Position numbers and translations under genes: made by a program. Under the pieces are notes generated by a model. The model saw only the letters and a list, made by a program, of their open reading frames with translations, searched no databases and was not told the DNA's origin. 64,000 nt of DNA from Blastomussa wellsi (lineage: Eukaryota; Cnidaria; Anthozoa; Scleractinia; Plerogyridae), in assembly GCA_947652115.1 (NCBI GenBank), contig OX393564.1, forward strand, positions 11,180,373 to 11,244,372, read 5' to 3'. Shown in pieces: positions 58,301-60,289 of the stretch (its first letter is position 1; each line of letters opens with the position of its first letter).

Positions 58301-60289
58301 TTGGGGATTAGTGAGTGCAGATGGACAGGAGCGGGGAGAATAATGAGTGAGAGTGAGAGACAGAGGAGAGTGAGAGTTAGAGTGAGGAGGAAGTGGACAG
58401 TTTCACCTACCTTGGGGTGCAAGTGACAAAGGACGAAGGAGCAACCTTGGATATCAAGAAGAGGACAGCACTGGTGTATGCAAGCTTCAACAGGCTCAAC
58501 AAGATCTGGCATGCAACAAACACCAGTGGAAAGACAAAGGCAACACTTTTCAAGATGCTAGTGCTTTCAGAGCTTCTGTATGGAAGATGAAGTGAGAAGG
58601 AAGAGATGGTGCTGGACTGGCCATGTCCTGAGGAAAGAAATGAACAGCAACTGTGCTGTTGCCCTTTGATGGAAGCCAGATTGGAAGAGAAGCAGAGGCA
58701 GACCCAAAACTACCTGGCACGCAGTGTAGAGAAGGGACAGACAAGGATGGAACACAGAGACAAGAGCAAGGCAGGCAGCAAACAACCACTAGCAGTGACT
58801 GGAAGACGTCCGGGCCTTGTGTGCCTCCAGGTGTGAAGAGATGTTATTTACTTATCCACGGCTTGTATATGCAAGGATTGACCATGAATCTGTACATTTG
58901 AGAACCACTTTTGTTGTGGCCTGAAAGTTGCATGCATACCGAAATGCTATTATGAAGACTCGGCTCTTGTAATGACTGAATAGGATAATCACATGACCTT
59001 TGGAGGGCACATATGTTAGTTTATTTATGGTCTGAGTAGTATCATTTGCGCACGAGTGGAGTGAGAGCACAAATGAAGGGGGCAGAAATGCCGGCAGATC
59101 AACACAATTGTGACGGATGACAACAACCCATTACCAGAAGCATTTCCTTTTTCTTGACTTATGGATTATGGAATGTGGTATATTTATAAAAAAAGTGCTC
59201 TTGTTTAGGCTCATGGATTTAAGAACAATGTATATACATTCATGTTGGTTTTGCCTTCCAGTGTGATGGGTCAAGACAGTCGATCTGTGATGGATTTTAA
59301 TGACCTGGCAAACCATACTGTACACCATACATCACAGTGTCACCTTTTATGACCCGTTACAGATTGGGTGTATTGGGCATGAATGCAATTCTGTAACTGA
59401 AAATGTTCCCATTCATCAATTTGACATTATGTGGATATGGGTCAATCGCACACCACCTATTGCAGTGAAACATCAGCCATAATAATACAACTTATTCCAA
59501 AATGGCCATTGATTTATGCACATAAATTGGCTGTTTGGGCCTCATTTTTGAGCAAAAAATCAGAGAAACTAATTGCTACATAGGATTAATCATAAGAAGT
59601 GATAAACAATTACTTTCTGGACTTGAGTCACAAGAATTGTTGCGAATATCTGTCTTATGCAGTTGCCCTTGGATACAATCTTTTGAAAAATTGTTGAGAC
59701 ACTCAAGACATTTGAAATTGGGAAAACTCAAAGGTTTCCCTTCCTTATCCAAGAATAATAATTAAAAAACAGATCATTCTTTATTAGAGGGGCAAGCAGC
59801 ACCTCATTGAAGTGGCAATACCATTGGGCGTTGAAACAATAGAGAACACTCCTAAACAAAGCCTCTTGCAAAGTCTATTGTTAAGGAGAACGAATGAAAA
59901 AATATGTTCATATAAGGTGCTGGACTACTCTTATTAGACCCCCCCCCCTCCGCCAGTTCAGTATTGCCTAAAAAATGACTGCCTATTAAATGGGGGAGAG
60001 GGGGAAGACAAAAAAATATCACGCAAATTTGAACATCAAGCATATTGTTATAAATGATGTTTCAACACTCTTTGCAAAAGGTTGTAGATACATAAACAAT
60101 CAAACAACTAAATGGTTGAATGCATGAATGGAAGAATTAATGGATGAATAAAAAAAGTTCAATGCTTAAAATGAGACAGTCCGAATTTTGATGTTTGTCT
60201 TCATGGAAGATTTACAAAGAACATTAACATTGAATGCATTACTCACCTTTTTGTTTTTGTAATGCTGCCATTTCCTTAGCTAGCTCCTT
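25015..60289 (-). CDS. TRAIP: TRAIP-like E3 ubiquitin ligase, coiled-coil and C-terminal exons
   Basis: Nine minus-strand exons in coding order: 60289-60247, 40751-40675, 39216-39122, 30592-30485, 28776-28689, 28568-28479, 27469-27381, 26679-26542 and 25309-25015. They total 1023 bases and every splice phase agrees. The translation is a long charged coiled coil (such as [14 protein letters not shown], then [10 protein letters not shown]), then [28 protein letters not shown], and a C-terminal [11 protein letters not shown] block. The KKKLT...ESPAP and G(F/Y)DGLGG(R/H)TKF landmarks are those I know from animal TRAIP, a RING ligase that acts at stalled replisomes. The RING exons were not found and should lie beyond 64000 or in unread sequence. 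The intron 40752-60246 (19.5 kb) houses the Harbinger, Penelope and Polinton-like elements. Confidence 0.8.
27010..27170 (-). mobile_element. tRNA-derived SINE
   Basis: On the minus strand a tRNA-like head (GCAGAGTGGTTGATTGTTTAGAGC, quoted as GCAGAGTGGTTG and TTTAGAGC) precedes a GGATTCAAGTCCC B box and a CGTTCTGACCACGAGCTGG body. It lies in a TRAIP intron in the gene's own orientation. Ends are approximate. Confidence 0.55.
27827..28014. mobile_element. Short MITE, ends AATAGGCCATTTCCGAGTTC
   Basis: The left terminus AATAGGCCATTTCCGAGTTC is matched by its complement GAACTCGGAAATGGCCTATT at the right. Internal inverted words (AAAACGAGTCTAAGTGC and its near-complement) continue the foldback. 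The element is 188 bases, non-coding, in a TRAIP intron. Confidence 0.75.
28276..28419. mobile_element. Small foldback element
   Basis: TGTAGCAGCTCTCGTAAG at 28276-28293 is inverted at 28402-28419. GAAACCTTT occurs just outside both ends (28261 and 28425), which may be remnants of a target duplication. It is non-coding and lies between the TRAIP-like coding sequence on either side. Confidence 0.6.
29178..29293. repeat. Inverted repeat of about 116 bases
   Basis: GAGACAGTG...CATCACATTTCCAAACACC on the left is mirrored by GGTGTTTGGAAATGTGATG...CACTGTCTC on the right. A related single arm occurs near 29080. Probably a small MITE. Confidence 0.6.
29505..29600 (-). mobile_element. tRNA-derived SINE head
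   Basis: On the minus strand, GTGGCCAAATGGTTAG (A-box-like) and GGTTCGAACCC (B box) are spaced as in a tRNA. The acceptor stem is not intact, so this is a SINE or tRNA relic rather than a working tRNA gene. Confidence 0.55.
30593..31970. other. TRAIP intron sequence, no gene recognised
   Basis: The open frames here are short, without introns or known motifs. I see no transposon ends. This interval separates the exon at 30485-30592 from the LINE that starts near 32040. Confidence 0.5.
32040..36148 (+). mobile_element. L1/Tx1-clade LINE, near full length but broken
   Basis: An ORF1-like fragment (about 32080-32250, with [12 protein letters not shown] and [11 protein letters not shown]) is followed by ORF2. 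ORF2 has an APE endonuclease from 32640 ([10 protein letters not shown], then [33 protein letters not shown]) and an RT with [37 protein letters not shown] and [13 protein letters not shown]. Reading then jumps near 34500 to the Tx1-type C-terminal region (34510-35745, 411 residues, ending with a CxxC...H zinc-knuckle-like segment). The RT segment that should hold the catalytic DD pair is missing at that junction, and several frameshifts and stops occur. The 3' tail is TTGTATTG repeats, then an A-rich end at about 36115-36138. It is inserted in a TRAIP intron opposite to the gene. Confidence 0.85.
34510..35745 (+). CDS. LINE ORF2 C-terminal region
   Basis: This is the longest open frame of the LINE (411 residues). 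It begins in the thumb region with [20 protein letters not shown] and continues through the long C-terminal region typical of L1/Tx1-clade ORF2, with a cysteine cluster CSFCKEE near residue 355. It contains no RT catalytic motif, because the core lies upstream and part of it is deleted. Not a host gene. Confidence 0.8.
   Translation: MCLKQWLDKYRRLSLMGKITVLKRLVASQIVFVLSPLLSNEKAIKELNKLFFSFLWSGKTDKIKRNAIINDYPGVGLKMIDVDCFSKSLKATWVEKYLHKENQGKWKLFFDVELESHGGPIIFTSSNLNTEDIKMLRLKDNIIKEIATMWTEANFEDRIISENQFLNQKLWHNSLIRIDNSPVFYPEWQYKGIIKVKPLKDDTNNFLSFPELQEKFSLKTCPLRHCGLISALKRLWQRHKNDFILEDSEYESFSEKVEKSHRTSPLEYKKLVSKKSAPPTQTQQKWFDDCNTKDTKDIKWNEAYLLAFQSTKNPKRIEFQFKILHRRISTNDFLTKIGVQDEPNCSFCKEEPEKLTQWFKHSQVVPENYSLNIFAALGLTPDCSKNHCQINFCFLLARYFIWIRKSKKKST
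36149..37046 (+). repeat. 140-base higher-order tandem repeat from ankyrin-coding DNA
   Basis: ATGTTGTATC recurs at 36211, 36267, 36351, 36407, 36491, 36547, 36631, 36687, 36771, 36827, 36911 and 36995. The spacing alternates 56 and 84 bases, giving a 140-base unit, with two 84-base steps at the right end. The 84-base unit encodes [20 protein letters not shown], recognisable as part of an ankyrin repeat. The period is not a multiple of three, so the reading frame rotates and the array cannot be one long protein. It starts immediately after a LINE tail. Confidence 0.9.
37047..37145 (+). repeat. Second copy of the LINE 3' tail
   Basis: This is nearly identical to 36028-36138, including the TGTAGGTGGCGTACTGTAAA start, the TTGTATTG run and the A-rich end. 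It is followed by the same TGTATCCGTTCGTTAGGATCA junction. The junction as well as the tail is repeated, so a duplication of the array plus tail explains it better than two independent insertions. Confidence 0.85.
37146..37396 (+). pseudogene. Ankyrin-repeat coding fragment
   Basis: The frame reads [20 protein letters not shown], then [20 protein letters not shown]. This is one complete ankyrin repeat and the start of the next, with the usual TALHxAxxxGH and LLxxGADxN pattern. The frame runs into TAT and stops at 37396 without a clear donor. It is the probable source of the adjacent minisatellite. It lies antisense within the TRAIP intron, so it is more likely a captured or retro-copied piece than a host exon. 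Confidence 0.6.
37400..39121. other. TRAIP intron sequence, no gene recognised
   Basis: The sequence is AT-rich with no transposon ends, no tRNA-like element and only short random frames. The next TRAIP-like exon is 39122-39216. Confidence 0.5.
40802..41989 (+). mobile_element. PIF/Harbinger transposon, internally deleted
   Basis: The ends GGCCCGGTT...AACCGGGCC form inverted repeats of about 30 bases with internal AATCGC/GCGATT words. They are flanked by CAG at 40799-40801 and 41990-41992, the 3-bp duplication expected of PIF/Harbinger. Inside, 41015-41311 encodes [15 protein letters not shown] and a helix-turn-helix ending VDKSTVSRA. After a stop the reading resumes with [12 protein letters not shown], the first aspartate block of a HARBI1-like DDE nuclease. 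The remaining catalytic residues are missing, and the Myb-like second gene is absent. Confidence 0.85.
41015..41311 (+). pseudogene. HARBI1-like transposase, N-terminal part
   Basis: The 98-residue frame matches the N-terminal region of Harbinger transposases, with a KSTVSRA helix-turn-helix near residue 88. It stops at a TAA, then continues in another frame to about 41555 with the CIDGMHI block. The rest of the catalytic DDE domain is deleted before the right end. It cannot encode an active nuclease. Confidence 0.8.
42642..42696 (-). ncRNA. Hammerhead ribozyme motif, left copy
   Basis: Read on the minus strand it has CTAC...CAA, the core CTGAAGA (fits CUGANGA), stem II GGTCG/CGACC, GAAA, a minimal stem III AC-AT-GT, the cleavage-site C, and the closing TTG...GTAG strand of stem I. 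All conserved core nucleotides are in place. This is the minimal type I form described for Penelope-like elements. Confidence 0.7.
42829..43028. other. Assembly gap (200 N)
   Basis: Exactly 200 N, so probably a placeholder of unknown true length. It interrupts the Penelope-like element, and its RT domain is presumably in the gap. The gap also touches the inner edge of the left inverted terminal copy. Confidence 0.95.
43029..43595 (+). CDS. Penelope-like element, GIY-YIG endonuclease region (partial)
   Basis: The frame is open from the gap edge to the stop at 43595. It gives the connector [17 protein letters not shown] and [15 protein letters not shown], then [30 protein letters not shown] and a terminal EQPSLNKQ. 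The KFTC..C...YVGET pattern is the GIY-YIG nuclease as found in Penelope-like elements, with an N-terminal CxxC knuckle. The nuclease nicks the target and RT primes from it. The N-terminal RT part is hidden by the gap. The frame is intact over about 188 codons, so the copy is young or recently active. Confidence 0.85.
   Translation, partial: LFPSHIVERVIRQYITKTQTLSNISVSPPSDSTHFFKLPYVGPFSIVAPNRLRELVKRYCNNLDIKLAFSSFKIRNMFSVKDPVPVDLRSNVVYKFTCASCNSCYVGETSRHLSTRIREHLNRDRTSHIFQHLQQSEACHKSCSTECFKVIDHETTKFQVKIKEALHISWEQPSLNKQLYHVNLTLSF
43726..43780 (+). ncRNA. Hammerhead ribozyme motif, right copy
   Basis: It has the same layout as the left copy: stem I strand CTAC...CAA, CTGAAGA, stem II GGTC/GACC (one pair weaker, since G is replaced by A on the 5' side), GAAA, AC-AT-GT, C, and TTG...GTAG. 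It lies just downstream of the GIY-YIG stop, within the terminal repeat, in the sense of the coding strand. Confidence 0.7.
43806..45093 (+). other. Repeat-derived DNA left of the Polinton-like element
   Basis: No host exon recognised. Near 44948-44996 there is an ATG-led segment reading [16 protein letters not shown] followed by GTGAAT, which looks like a first coding exon and donor of a transposon gene. GGGCAAAATTACT words recur at about 44443 and 44510. The sequence runs up to the 6-bp target duplication at 45094. Confidence 0.4.
45094..45099 (+). repeat. Target-site duplication, left copy (TCTTTA)
   Basis: TCTTTA directly precedes the AG-starting terminal repeat. The same six bases follow the CT end at 57413-57418. 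Six bases is the length made by Polinton/Maverick integrases. Confidence 0.9.
45100..45493 (+). repeat. Left terminal inverted repeat
   Basis: It matches the complement of 57032-57412, with one 13-14 base indel at repeated ATTCAGT/ATCAAACTG words. It contains an outer hairpin-forming block (45132-45270, AATTCAGCAGAAAAATTCAG mirrored at the far end), a 25-base palindrome ATTATCTATAC-GAA-GTATAGATAAT near 45358-45382, and a second palindrome, ATATATAATACTGGA-A-TCCAGTATTATATAT, near 45405-45435. Nested palindromes suit a replication origin or resolution site, but that is inference. Confidence 0.9.
45580..46170 (-). CDS. EF1A/EF-Tu-type GTPase, main part (frame-broken gene)
   Basis: The 196-residue frame starts at the G3 box PGH, equivalent to D(A/V/C)PGH of translational GTPases. 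It continues with [15 protein letters not shown] and [14 protein letters not shown] (the Q-T-x-E-H-x-L helix of EF1A), then the G4 box NKMD near residue 62 and the G5-type PISAYFGDN near residue 95, and ends in a beta-rich segment like domain 2. EF1A, eRF3 and HBS1 share this layout, but domains 2 and 3 are clearly shorter than in EF1A (usually over 430 residues). The G1 half lies upstream in another frame (46181-46435), and the switch falls in a run of nine A (sense strand). It is the outermost minus-strand gene, 87 bases from the left terminal repeat. Related GTPases occur in some giant viruses; its role in this element is unknown. Confidence 0.8.
   Translation of the reverse strand: MPGHKELVNEMIFGTALADIAVLVLSIRKGEYEAGLSGQTLEHVLIARRMGINCLIICINKMDVINWNKELYNDVVKDFSNKIKKFRFKNVIFVPISAYFGDNIIERYNNSVNCSLFEALNTIDIVDRKTKLIQPYNQEVKSKLNFRNIKNIITKGFICKLHTKDKLYDVEIFKLKNNLFITKDNSQGKIIDAVLY
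46181..46435 (-). CDS. EF1A/EF-Tu-type GTPase, N-terminal part (G1 half)
   Basis: The first 84 residues of the GTPase contain a P-loop GNVDHGKST near residue 12 (the EF1A form GHVDHGKST) and the following TLGGQLL helix. The switch I segment reads [15 protein letters not shown] in place of the usual ERERGIT, which means the conserved G-I-T threonine region is altered to G-K-T. A shorter start at the second methionine (MKFVLIGN) is likely. The frame is lost at a homopolymer just before the G3 box, so as it stands the gene would make only this half. That could be a real mutation or an assembly error. Confidence 0.8.
   Translation of the reverse strand: MYIYMKFVLIGNVDHGKSTLGGQLLVQSNTINKREIEKIKKNANDIKMSTWWLAHILDEDNYEKVKGKTHNFNIVSFNYQEKKI
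46519..46560. terminator. Hairpin between GTPase and polymerase genes
   Basis: TTATCTAGCTAATTTAG and CTAAATTAGATAGATAA (one added base) flank an A-rich loop. The hairpin sits in the 200-base gap after the polymerase stop and before the GTPase start on the same strand. It could end transcription or process the polymerase mRNA; this is inferred only from position and structure. Confidence 0.35.
46640..47476 (-). CDS. Family-B DNA polymerase, C-terminal palm and thumb (frame-shifted half)
   Basis: This frame carries polymerase motif B ([20 protein letters not shown], with the invariant K...N..YG) at its start and motif C FTDTDSL near residue 120, where the two aspartates bind the catalytic metals. 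A thumb-like region with [10 protein letters not shown] follows, ending AYGHYNIKQ. It is the direct continuation of the 977-residue frame upstream, with a 35-base overlap. The switch falls in a run of seven A. All catalytic motifs of the protein are therefore present in the DNA, but split between frames in this copy. Confidence 0.88.
   Translation of the reverse strand: MITIHKKRANAKNNFEKNFFKLMNNSVYGKTMENLRKRVDVKLITDEKKLLKYTSKPTYVSCKIFNENLVAVHKIKEKLVLNRPAYVGMCILELSKTLMYDFHYNYIQKKYNNKTKLLFTDTDSLMYEIETEDAYKDFWADKDKFDNSDYVENSPYFDKSNKKVIGKFKDEAGGVPICEFVGLRSKMYSYMKNDQKGGKTAKGIKKNVIKKDIQHEHYKETLFNNKQMYHKMKTIRSEKHQIYSYEINKISLSCFDDKRYIHKDGQTSYAYGHYNIKQ
47442..50375 (-). CDS. Protein-primed-type family-B DNA polymerase, N-terminal, exonuclease and motif A
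   Basis: The 977-residue frame begins with a lysine-rich coiled region. It then has a CMHC...H...C zinc finger (about 361-386) and exonuclease motif I in IYADFEAI (about 421). A treble-clef HNH/endonuclease VII-like insert follows (CYIC, DHCHITG and AHPECN, about 516-550), then exonuclease II in [10 protein letters not shown] (about 575) and exonuclease III in [17 protein letters not shown] (about 722). Polymerase motif A is [11 protein letters not shown] (about 825). The combined length with the next frame is about 1245 residues, matching polymerases of Polinton-type elements. The Y-x-x-D and DxE residues for proofreading look intact. The gene is divergent from the HNH gene at 50475, and both start next to the same promoter-like motif. 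The reading frame is lost at a homopolymer A run near 47460. Confidence 0.9.
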   Translation of the reverse strand: MYFFKLLSTRYYKTAKKLGYKWLDLVKKTTRQKVIDNVKLYQRIEIINKHKQNTIINKIKNKQHLEQLKKLKREHKRIIKQYKPKTEIEQLNQALKGYTKSFTISIINDKDPLLQLKKTRIGIGFHINNILKQLKGLKFVETLKVTFKKIANDGQINKTAYFNSTPQTIINEAGIKESLDLSKQQILNKTAQWVSEGSGWTIKSIDNHYLNIVIYKPMKGSSYIPLPPELRNSKKGLINIKNEDNECFRWCHIRYLNPQDKDPQRIKKSDIKYINKLDYSEIEFPVTIKQYNKIEKQNNININVFGYENKQVYPIYISKEKNNNELNLLLITENENKHYVLIKDFNRLMYSKTKYEGRKHFCMHCLQCFSSDEVLTKHKENCLLVNGEQAIEMPMKGKNILKFNNFDKQQPIPFVIYADFEAITEKISSCSQDNNKSYTESYQKHTDCGFGYKLVCCYNNKYSKPLTLYRGDKAVSIFMKRMLMEVKYCKTIMKNELNKPLKMTKEDEVDFKKADKCYICNKEYTDEDIKVRDHCHITGKYKGSAHPECNLKLKTIPEQIKIPVIFHNLRGYDSHFIMQEIGNVVKNYEYTNKKGEKCQMNINAIPNNMEKYIAFMLGNHLTFIDSFQFLSSSLQELVNNTPKDSFKYISKAFKDENQFNLMLRKGVYPYGYMDSFDKFNSPLPSKEQFRSILNNEDISDEDYQHAKNVWKTFSLKNMGDYHDLYLKTDVLLLADVFENFRKTCLEYYRLDPCHYFSSPGLSWDAMLKMTDIKLELITDIDMFLFIEKGMRGGISYIANRYGKANNKYMKNYNKNEPSKYIMYLDANNLYGWAMSQSLPTGGFKWMKREKIDNLNLDKYTEDSKKGLILEVDLEYPKKLHNQHNDYPVAPEKIKINKEMLSEYCKNISEKYNISTGLVYKLVTTLNNKEKYVVHYRNLQLYMDLGLKVKKVHRVLEFNQSPWLKKYIDYNTQKKSKC
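50376..50474. promoter_or_regulatory. Divergent promoter region with mirrored TTATCTAAT...TATATAGAA motif
   Basis: Reading outward to the polymerase: ATTATCTAATCTAAATATATAGA then ATG. Reading outward to the HNH gene: ATTATCTAATATAAATATATAGA then ACG. (Each motif is 23 bases: ATTATCTAAT, one variable base, TAAATATATAGA.) The two copies are inverted and differ by one base. They sit immediately before each start, so they probably hold the core promoter and start site. A related TATAAATATATA...TAGAATG occurs before the small zinc-finger gene at 56817. Confidence 0.6.
50475..51056 (+). CDS. HNH homing-type endonuclease
   Basis: The frame encodes [25 protein letters not shown], then [11 protein letters not shown] and the HNH core [19 protein letters not shown]. 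This is the NUMOD4/HNH arrangement: H of VH, DH of IDHI and N of DNR. The C-terminal part, [20 protein letters not shown], resembles a NUMOD-type DNA-binding helix. The conserved N-terminal sequence begins before the first ATG/TTG at 50556. The expected start position, by analogy with the polymerase promoter, has ACG (50475-50477). Either this copy has lost its initiator or it uses a non-AUG start. The 3' end overlaps the convergent gene at 51028-51591 by 29 bases. HNH genes of this type often move as selfish insertions. Confidence 0.75.
   Translation, partial: TTTITINECVYHVHPIYDLYAANKDGELIHIIKKTPIKGNKNHSGYLICNVRKHAQNGQKACQVHQFVWECFNGIIPENKVIDHINNNKEDNRLINLQPITQKQNCKKSTKERDYTFVANNHKNKKCVKTTNCNTNEVSYYNSMYAIRQHLGINAGIVKMVCEGINNCKSGISKKDGHSYKFEYVKPDELPEY
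51028..51591 (-). CDS. Beta-rich virion-like protein (penton/minor-capsid candidate), truncated
   Basis: The 187 residues have the pattern of a jelly-roll or similar all-beta protein: alternating hydrophobic strands, [32 protein letters not shown], and [12 protein letters not shown]. There are no transmembrane segments and no cysteine motifs. A better start may be the second methionine in MDREIVLSS (51576). The frame ends inside the 3' end of the convergent HNH gene, and the protein stops in [11 protein letters not shown], which looks like read-through into unrelated sequence. I infer that the C-terminal half was lost when the HNH gene arrived. The gene follows the basic protein at 51601-52626 by 9 bases on the same strand. 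The virion role is inferred from context and fold pattern only. Confidence 0.5.
   Translation of the reverse strand: MYYIHMDREIVLSSYSVKNQGNNTPQNFTTKFTHPIILSKKYEYVVGLNRIVNMSFTWFNVNSSYNNQLIKYSSDNGSTFHEITFPAGVWNYTDFDTYIKDITKIEKVVPNGPNTVDYPITLEFSNTTFRVTVTLAENYQLDLTASNFNELIGFEKVLLKDELNVGPKVPNLSQDTDVLNIQVIHLV
51601..52626 (-). CDS. Basic/acidic virion-like protein with adenovirus-protease-type site
   Basis: The 341 residues have a helical N-terminus, a proline- and acid-rich middle ([21 protein letters not shown], quoted in part), a helical charged stretch, and at about residue 264 MKGSG followed by [12 protein letters not shown]-x-G-x-G is the consensus cleaved by adenovirus-type maturation proteases, and an RRRQRGG arginine patch next to it recalls adenovirus core or protein VI-type pieces. 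The C-terminal 60 residues are amphipathic helices ending [11 protein letters not shown]. No protease gene is seen in this copy. The start lies 5 bases inside the perfect inverted repeat of the central divergent promoter. Confidence 0.5.
   Translation of the reverse strand: MSLLRWKELAKSKSELGNKINYVHDTITKHNIGQQTSQESLQKVFKPVTSKLDDVITTNLVSNMLRKRKQPPKKGEVPDYGIDTEDEVDPYEDMDVEGLVDFGDYVPPQQEKQIVPKPPKYEKSLQDIMEGNKEIYVDPQYFPQDHQELPPEYDDDEGVDYEIDDEDKMKYILNDIGIPDYENVEKVLNQQEMTAKKTNKYLNRIIKDAIYKKHQLKGFKANVTKQYKKGLITEADRQEKNKIIDDTRITLNEYIKHNNKLKTMKGSGIKGRRRQRGGNIMFFNDVKQLLKKLELIIGEVIAGNTSIQMRNTGVNILDTLLKMATINRSQYNKLYNKYFKV
52627..52773. promoter_or_regulatory. Central divergent promoter with 22-base perfect inverted repeat
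   Basis: TTATATTATTATGTTACATAAA (22 bases, at about 52634) is mirrored exactly as TTTATGTAACATAATAATATAA before the ATPase start at 52774. Between the arms are about four tandem copies of a 14-base unit, ATGTTGAACACYAT. Each arm abuts a start codon on its own strand. The layout suits a shared operator with two outward promoters. Confidence 0.6.
52774..53153 (+). pseudogene. DNA-packaging ATPase relic (FtsK/HerA-A32 type)
   Basis: The start reads [11 protein letters not shown]... and reaches a Walker A-like GPSESGKQT at about residue 33 before a stop. In the +1 frame the text resumes with HMIYNLL and then jumps to [20 protein letters not shown]. In packaging ATPases that block sits well past Walker B, so the Walker B and arginine-finger region is deleted. 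A further stop precedes [13 protein letters not shown] and a final TAA at 53153. The Walker A itself deviates from GxSGSGKT. Packaging ATPases of Polintons and related viruses pump DNA into capsids; this one cannot be functional. Confidence 0.7.
53166..54251 (+). CDS. Fibre-like protein, repeat-rich N-terminal part
   Basis: The 361 residues include at least five repeats of the pattern LDMNxxKIxNxxxPxxxxDAAxKxYVD (examples: [47 protein letters not shown]). This resembles the triple-stranded beta repeats of phage tail fibres and viral attachment fibres. The start at 53166 follows an ATATA-rich leader, 12 bases after the ATPase relic. The frame ends at TAG (54249-54251), yet translation stays open in the same frame for another 22 codons up to the ATG of the next frame at 54318. 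The two frames are therefore one gene interrupted by a nonsense codon. Role as a surface fibre is inferred. Confidence 0.65.
   Translation: MSYSNGLLPTSTTTTMMSSQRGLPGIGFKLTDDGNYNLDYKLIRNLESPPDVAEDDSYDHYVTDLKSGVNKEYLNSKFLKKDKDGNYFDLNQYVIRNTEPYHDGLFGDNDLVSKKYVDLTSNSLLPIDGSKQMAGDLDMNNKHINNVSSPSTNLQVANKAYVDLISLSVLGENKMLADLDMNQKKIINLKDPIDDQDAATKQWINTQLNTKVSKSGDSINGTLDIFGLLDMNNNKVVGMANPSAARHGANKSYVDSQLAKKLNLSGGNMNGNINFNNTHKIINSANPTTDNDLTTKKYMEDHVSQSHVTASDRLNVFKYIMDNPGGQLTEEDDVEFGDMVTVQSSPHSINKNAVDTKLLLD
54252..55404 (+). CDS. Fibre-like protein, C-terminal head region (after the stop)
   Basis: The frame continues from the premature TAG through an ATG at 54318 to a stop at 55274. It reads [12 protein letters not shown], a central helical linker ([15 protein letters not shown]) and a beta-rich segment with [12 protein letters not shown] and [15 protein letters not shown]. 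That segment looks like a concanavalin/laminin-G-type sandwich. Near 55270 the frame shifts again: a different frame gives [16 protein letters not shown] and a stop at 55402-55404, probably the real C-terminus. Without the stop and shift the whole gene would exceed 700 codons. Head domains of this kind usually bind a receptor or glycan; there is no evidence here of the ligand. Confidence 0.55.
55416..55523 (+). CDS. Small conserved-looking ORF, function unknown
   Basis: 35 residues, [13 protein letters not shown] then a CC pair and a valine-rich end EVVVEQID. It starts 11 bases after the probable end of the fibre gene, on the same strand and before the membrane protein. It could form a short amphipathic helix. 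Not recognised; it is listed because it fills an otherwise tight gene row. Confidence 0.35.
   Translation: MNTEKIRIWLKKVKDFIICCRKTIDEVEVVVEQID
55608..56102 (+). CDS. Two-helix membrane protein (SLATT-like layout)
   Basis: In 164 residues, a charged N-terminal helix region ([20 protein letters not shown]) is followed by two adjacent hydrophobic segments, about residues 53-70 ([16 protein letters not shown]) and 72-90 ([16 protein letters not shown]). A soluble C-terminal helical part ends in a helix of tyrosine- and lysine-rich residues. The helix, two-membrane-helix, helix layout recalls SLATT-type pore-forming or effector proteins, but I do not claim homology. The 3' end overlaps the convergent VLTF3-like gene by 71 bases. 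The leader is ATATA-rich. Confidence 0.5.
   Translation: MKNQRKSIFNWNHISNKLTEDQIKELKSYYHTYHRKCWVYKQAVKHFKKWKLLGNSLSIIFASGGIASTLTTGGVSLIAISTTALLIQGWMKHKDLDLKIQNSTYAYQSYNHLLIMIKYAMRLGEFDRECLINSMNNIDSYVIDIGPVVDKFYKKYDQIFCPEE
56032..56790 (-). CDS. AN1 zinc-finger and VLTF3-like transcription factor
   Basis: The N-terminal part has an AN1-type finger: [19 protein letters not shown], then [11 protein letters not shown]. Next come two zinc-ribbon-like CxxC pairs (CPFC, and CC...CISCG), then [14 protein letters not shown] and [15 protein letters not shown]. The last two blocks resemble the helical core of poxvirus-type late transcription factor 3, found in many large DNA viruses and Polinton-like viruses. 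No methionine occurs between the divergent zinc-finger gene and the AN1 finger. The ATT at 56788-56790, in ISLSAF, is the likeliest original start position. The open frame continues upstream to 56961, but that part overlaps the opposite gene. Confidence 0.6.
   Translation of the reverse strand: MSLSAFKICNKKYGLIPFECKCGGKFCSEHGYTFMHFCNIDYIIIYKMSCNDDIHNELKIIDQYNCPFCDKQLTYNNKMENEKCCDNQNVIDLNGMNTCISCGLVDGYNFTMNKFNFYENMYKMKRKSIYYRKYHIENLINKLYFNNNVQLTCNQRERIYKAFNEIDNVLHLVNNSRKRMINIKFLIIELFKMMNIHYKDITSTKSKKTLAFYNKYWNEIMNLIGDKIKSILQDKISDHIFYKIYQQQVQYQ
56817..56975 (+). CDS. Small C2H2 zinc-finger protein
   Basis: 52 residues, [20 protein letters not shown] and then SHLNTHKH: a single C-x2-C ... H-x3-H finger, followed by a charged tail ending NTYTVG. 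The upstream sequence TATAAATATATAATATAGAATG matches the motif before the polymerase gene, which fixes this ATG. It is the last gene before the right terminal repeat and is divergent from the VLTF3-like gene. It may be a DNA-binding regulator. Confidence 0.65.
   Translation: MEKTVEYWTCEICNKDYKLNSKKSHLNTHKHIDNEIKKDEIWKNLLNTYTVG
57032..57412 (-). repeat. Right terminal inverted repeat
   Basis: Complement of the left repeat, from CATTTTCAACAAC at 57032 to CCTATACTACT at 57412. The same two palindromes lie at about 57090-57120 and 57143-57167. It is 13 bases shorter than the left copy because of changes in the repeated ATTCAG words. High identity between the two ends implies a fairly recent insertion or gene conversion. 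Confidence 0.9.
57413..57418 (+). repeat. Target-site duplication, right copy (TCTTTA)
   Basis: Identical to 45094-45099. Removing the element and one copy gives a continuous TCATCTTTATCGTATT reading. Confidence 0.9.
57419..57721. repeat. Inner arm of a long inverted repeat
   Basis: GTATTTTGAACGTTTTTTGA... to CCCATGCGATTACCTATA is matched in inverse orientation by about 63777-64000, roughly 90% identical by eye. The arm also holds a shorter hairpin (GGATTAATATCAC ... GTGATATTAATCC). The Polinton-like element is inserted at this arm's outer side. Confidence 0.75.
57722..58229. other. Non-coding repeat-derived DNA
   Basis: No exon or complete transposon. TTTGGTTGCCC and TTTGGTTGTCC words at about 58150-58210 resemble ones near 44175-44250 on the other side of the Polinton-like element, suggesting copies of one repeat. 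Confidence 0.4.
58230..58840 (+). mobile_element. Internally deleted LINE (endonuclease start joined to RT end)
   Basis: [32 protein letters not shown] (shown across two quotes: [14 protein letters not shown] and [14 protein letters not shown]) is the start of an APE-type LINE endonuclease. It is followed within 100 bases by [20 protein letters not shown], which belongs to the C-terminal region of such elements. A final WxGHVLR-like block sits in another frame near 58615. Nearly the whole RT is missing between them. Confidence 0.65.
58841..60246. other. TRAIP intron sequence, no gene recognised
   Basis: Short random frames and a poly-C run at about 59940-59948. No transposon ends seen. It ends at the donor site (ACTCAC on the plus strand) of the exon at 60247. 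Confidence 0.5.
60247..60289 (-). CDS. TRAIP: Short coiled-coil exon of the TRAIP-like gene
   Basis: A 43-base exon encodes [14 protein letters not shown] plus one base, between a TTTTACAG acceptor and a GTGAGT donor. It splices over 19.5 kb to 40751, and the split codon G|AG keeps the coiled coil in frame. The phase agreement and heptad-like pattern support it in spite of its size. Confidence 0.65.
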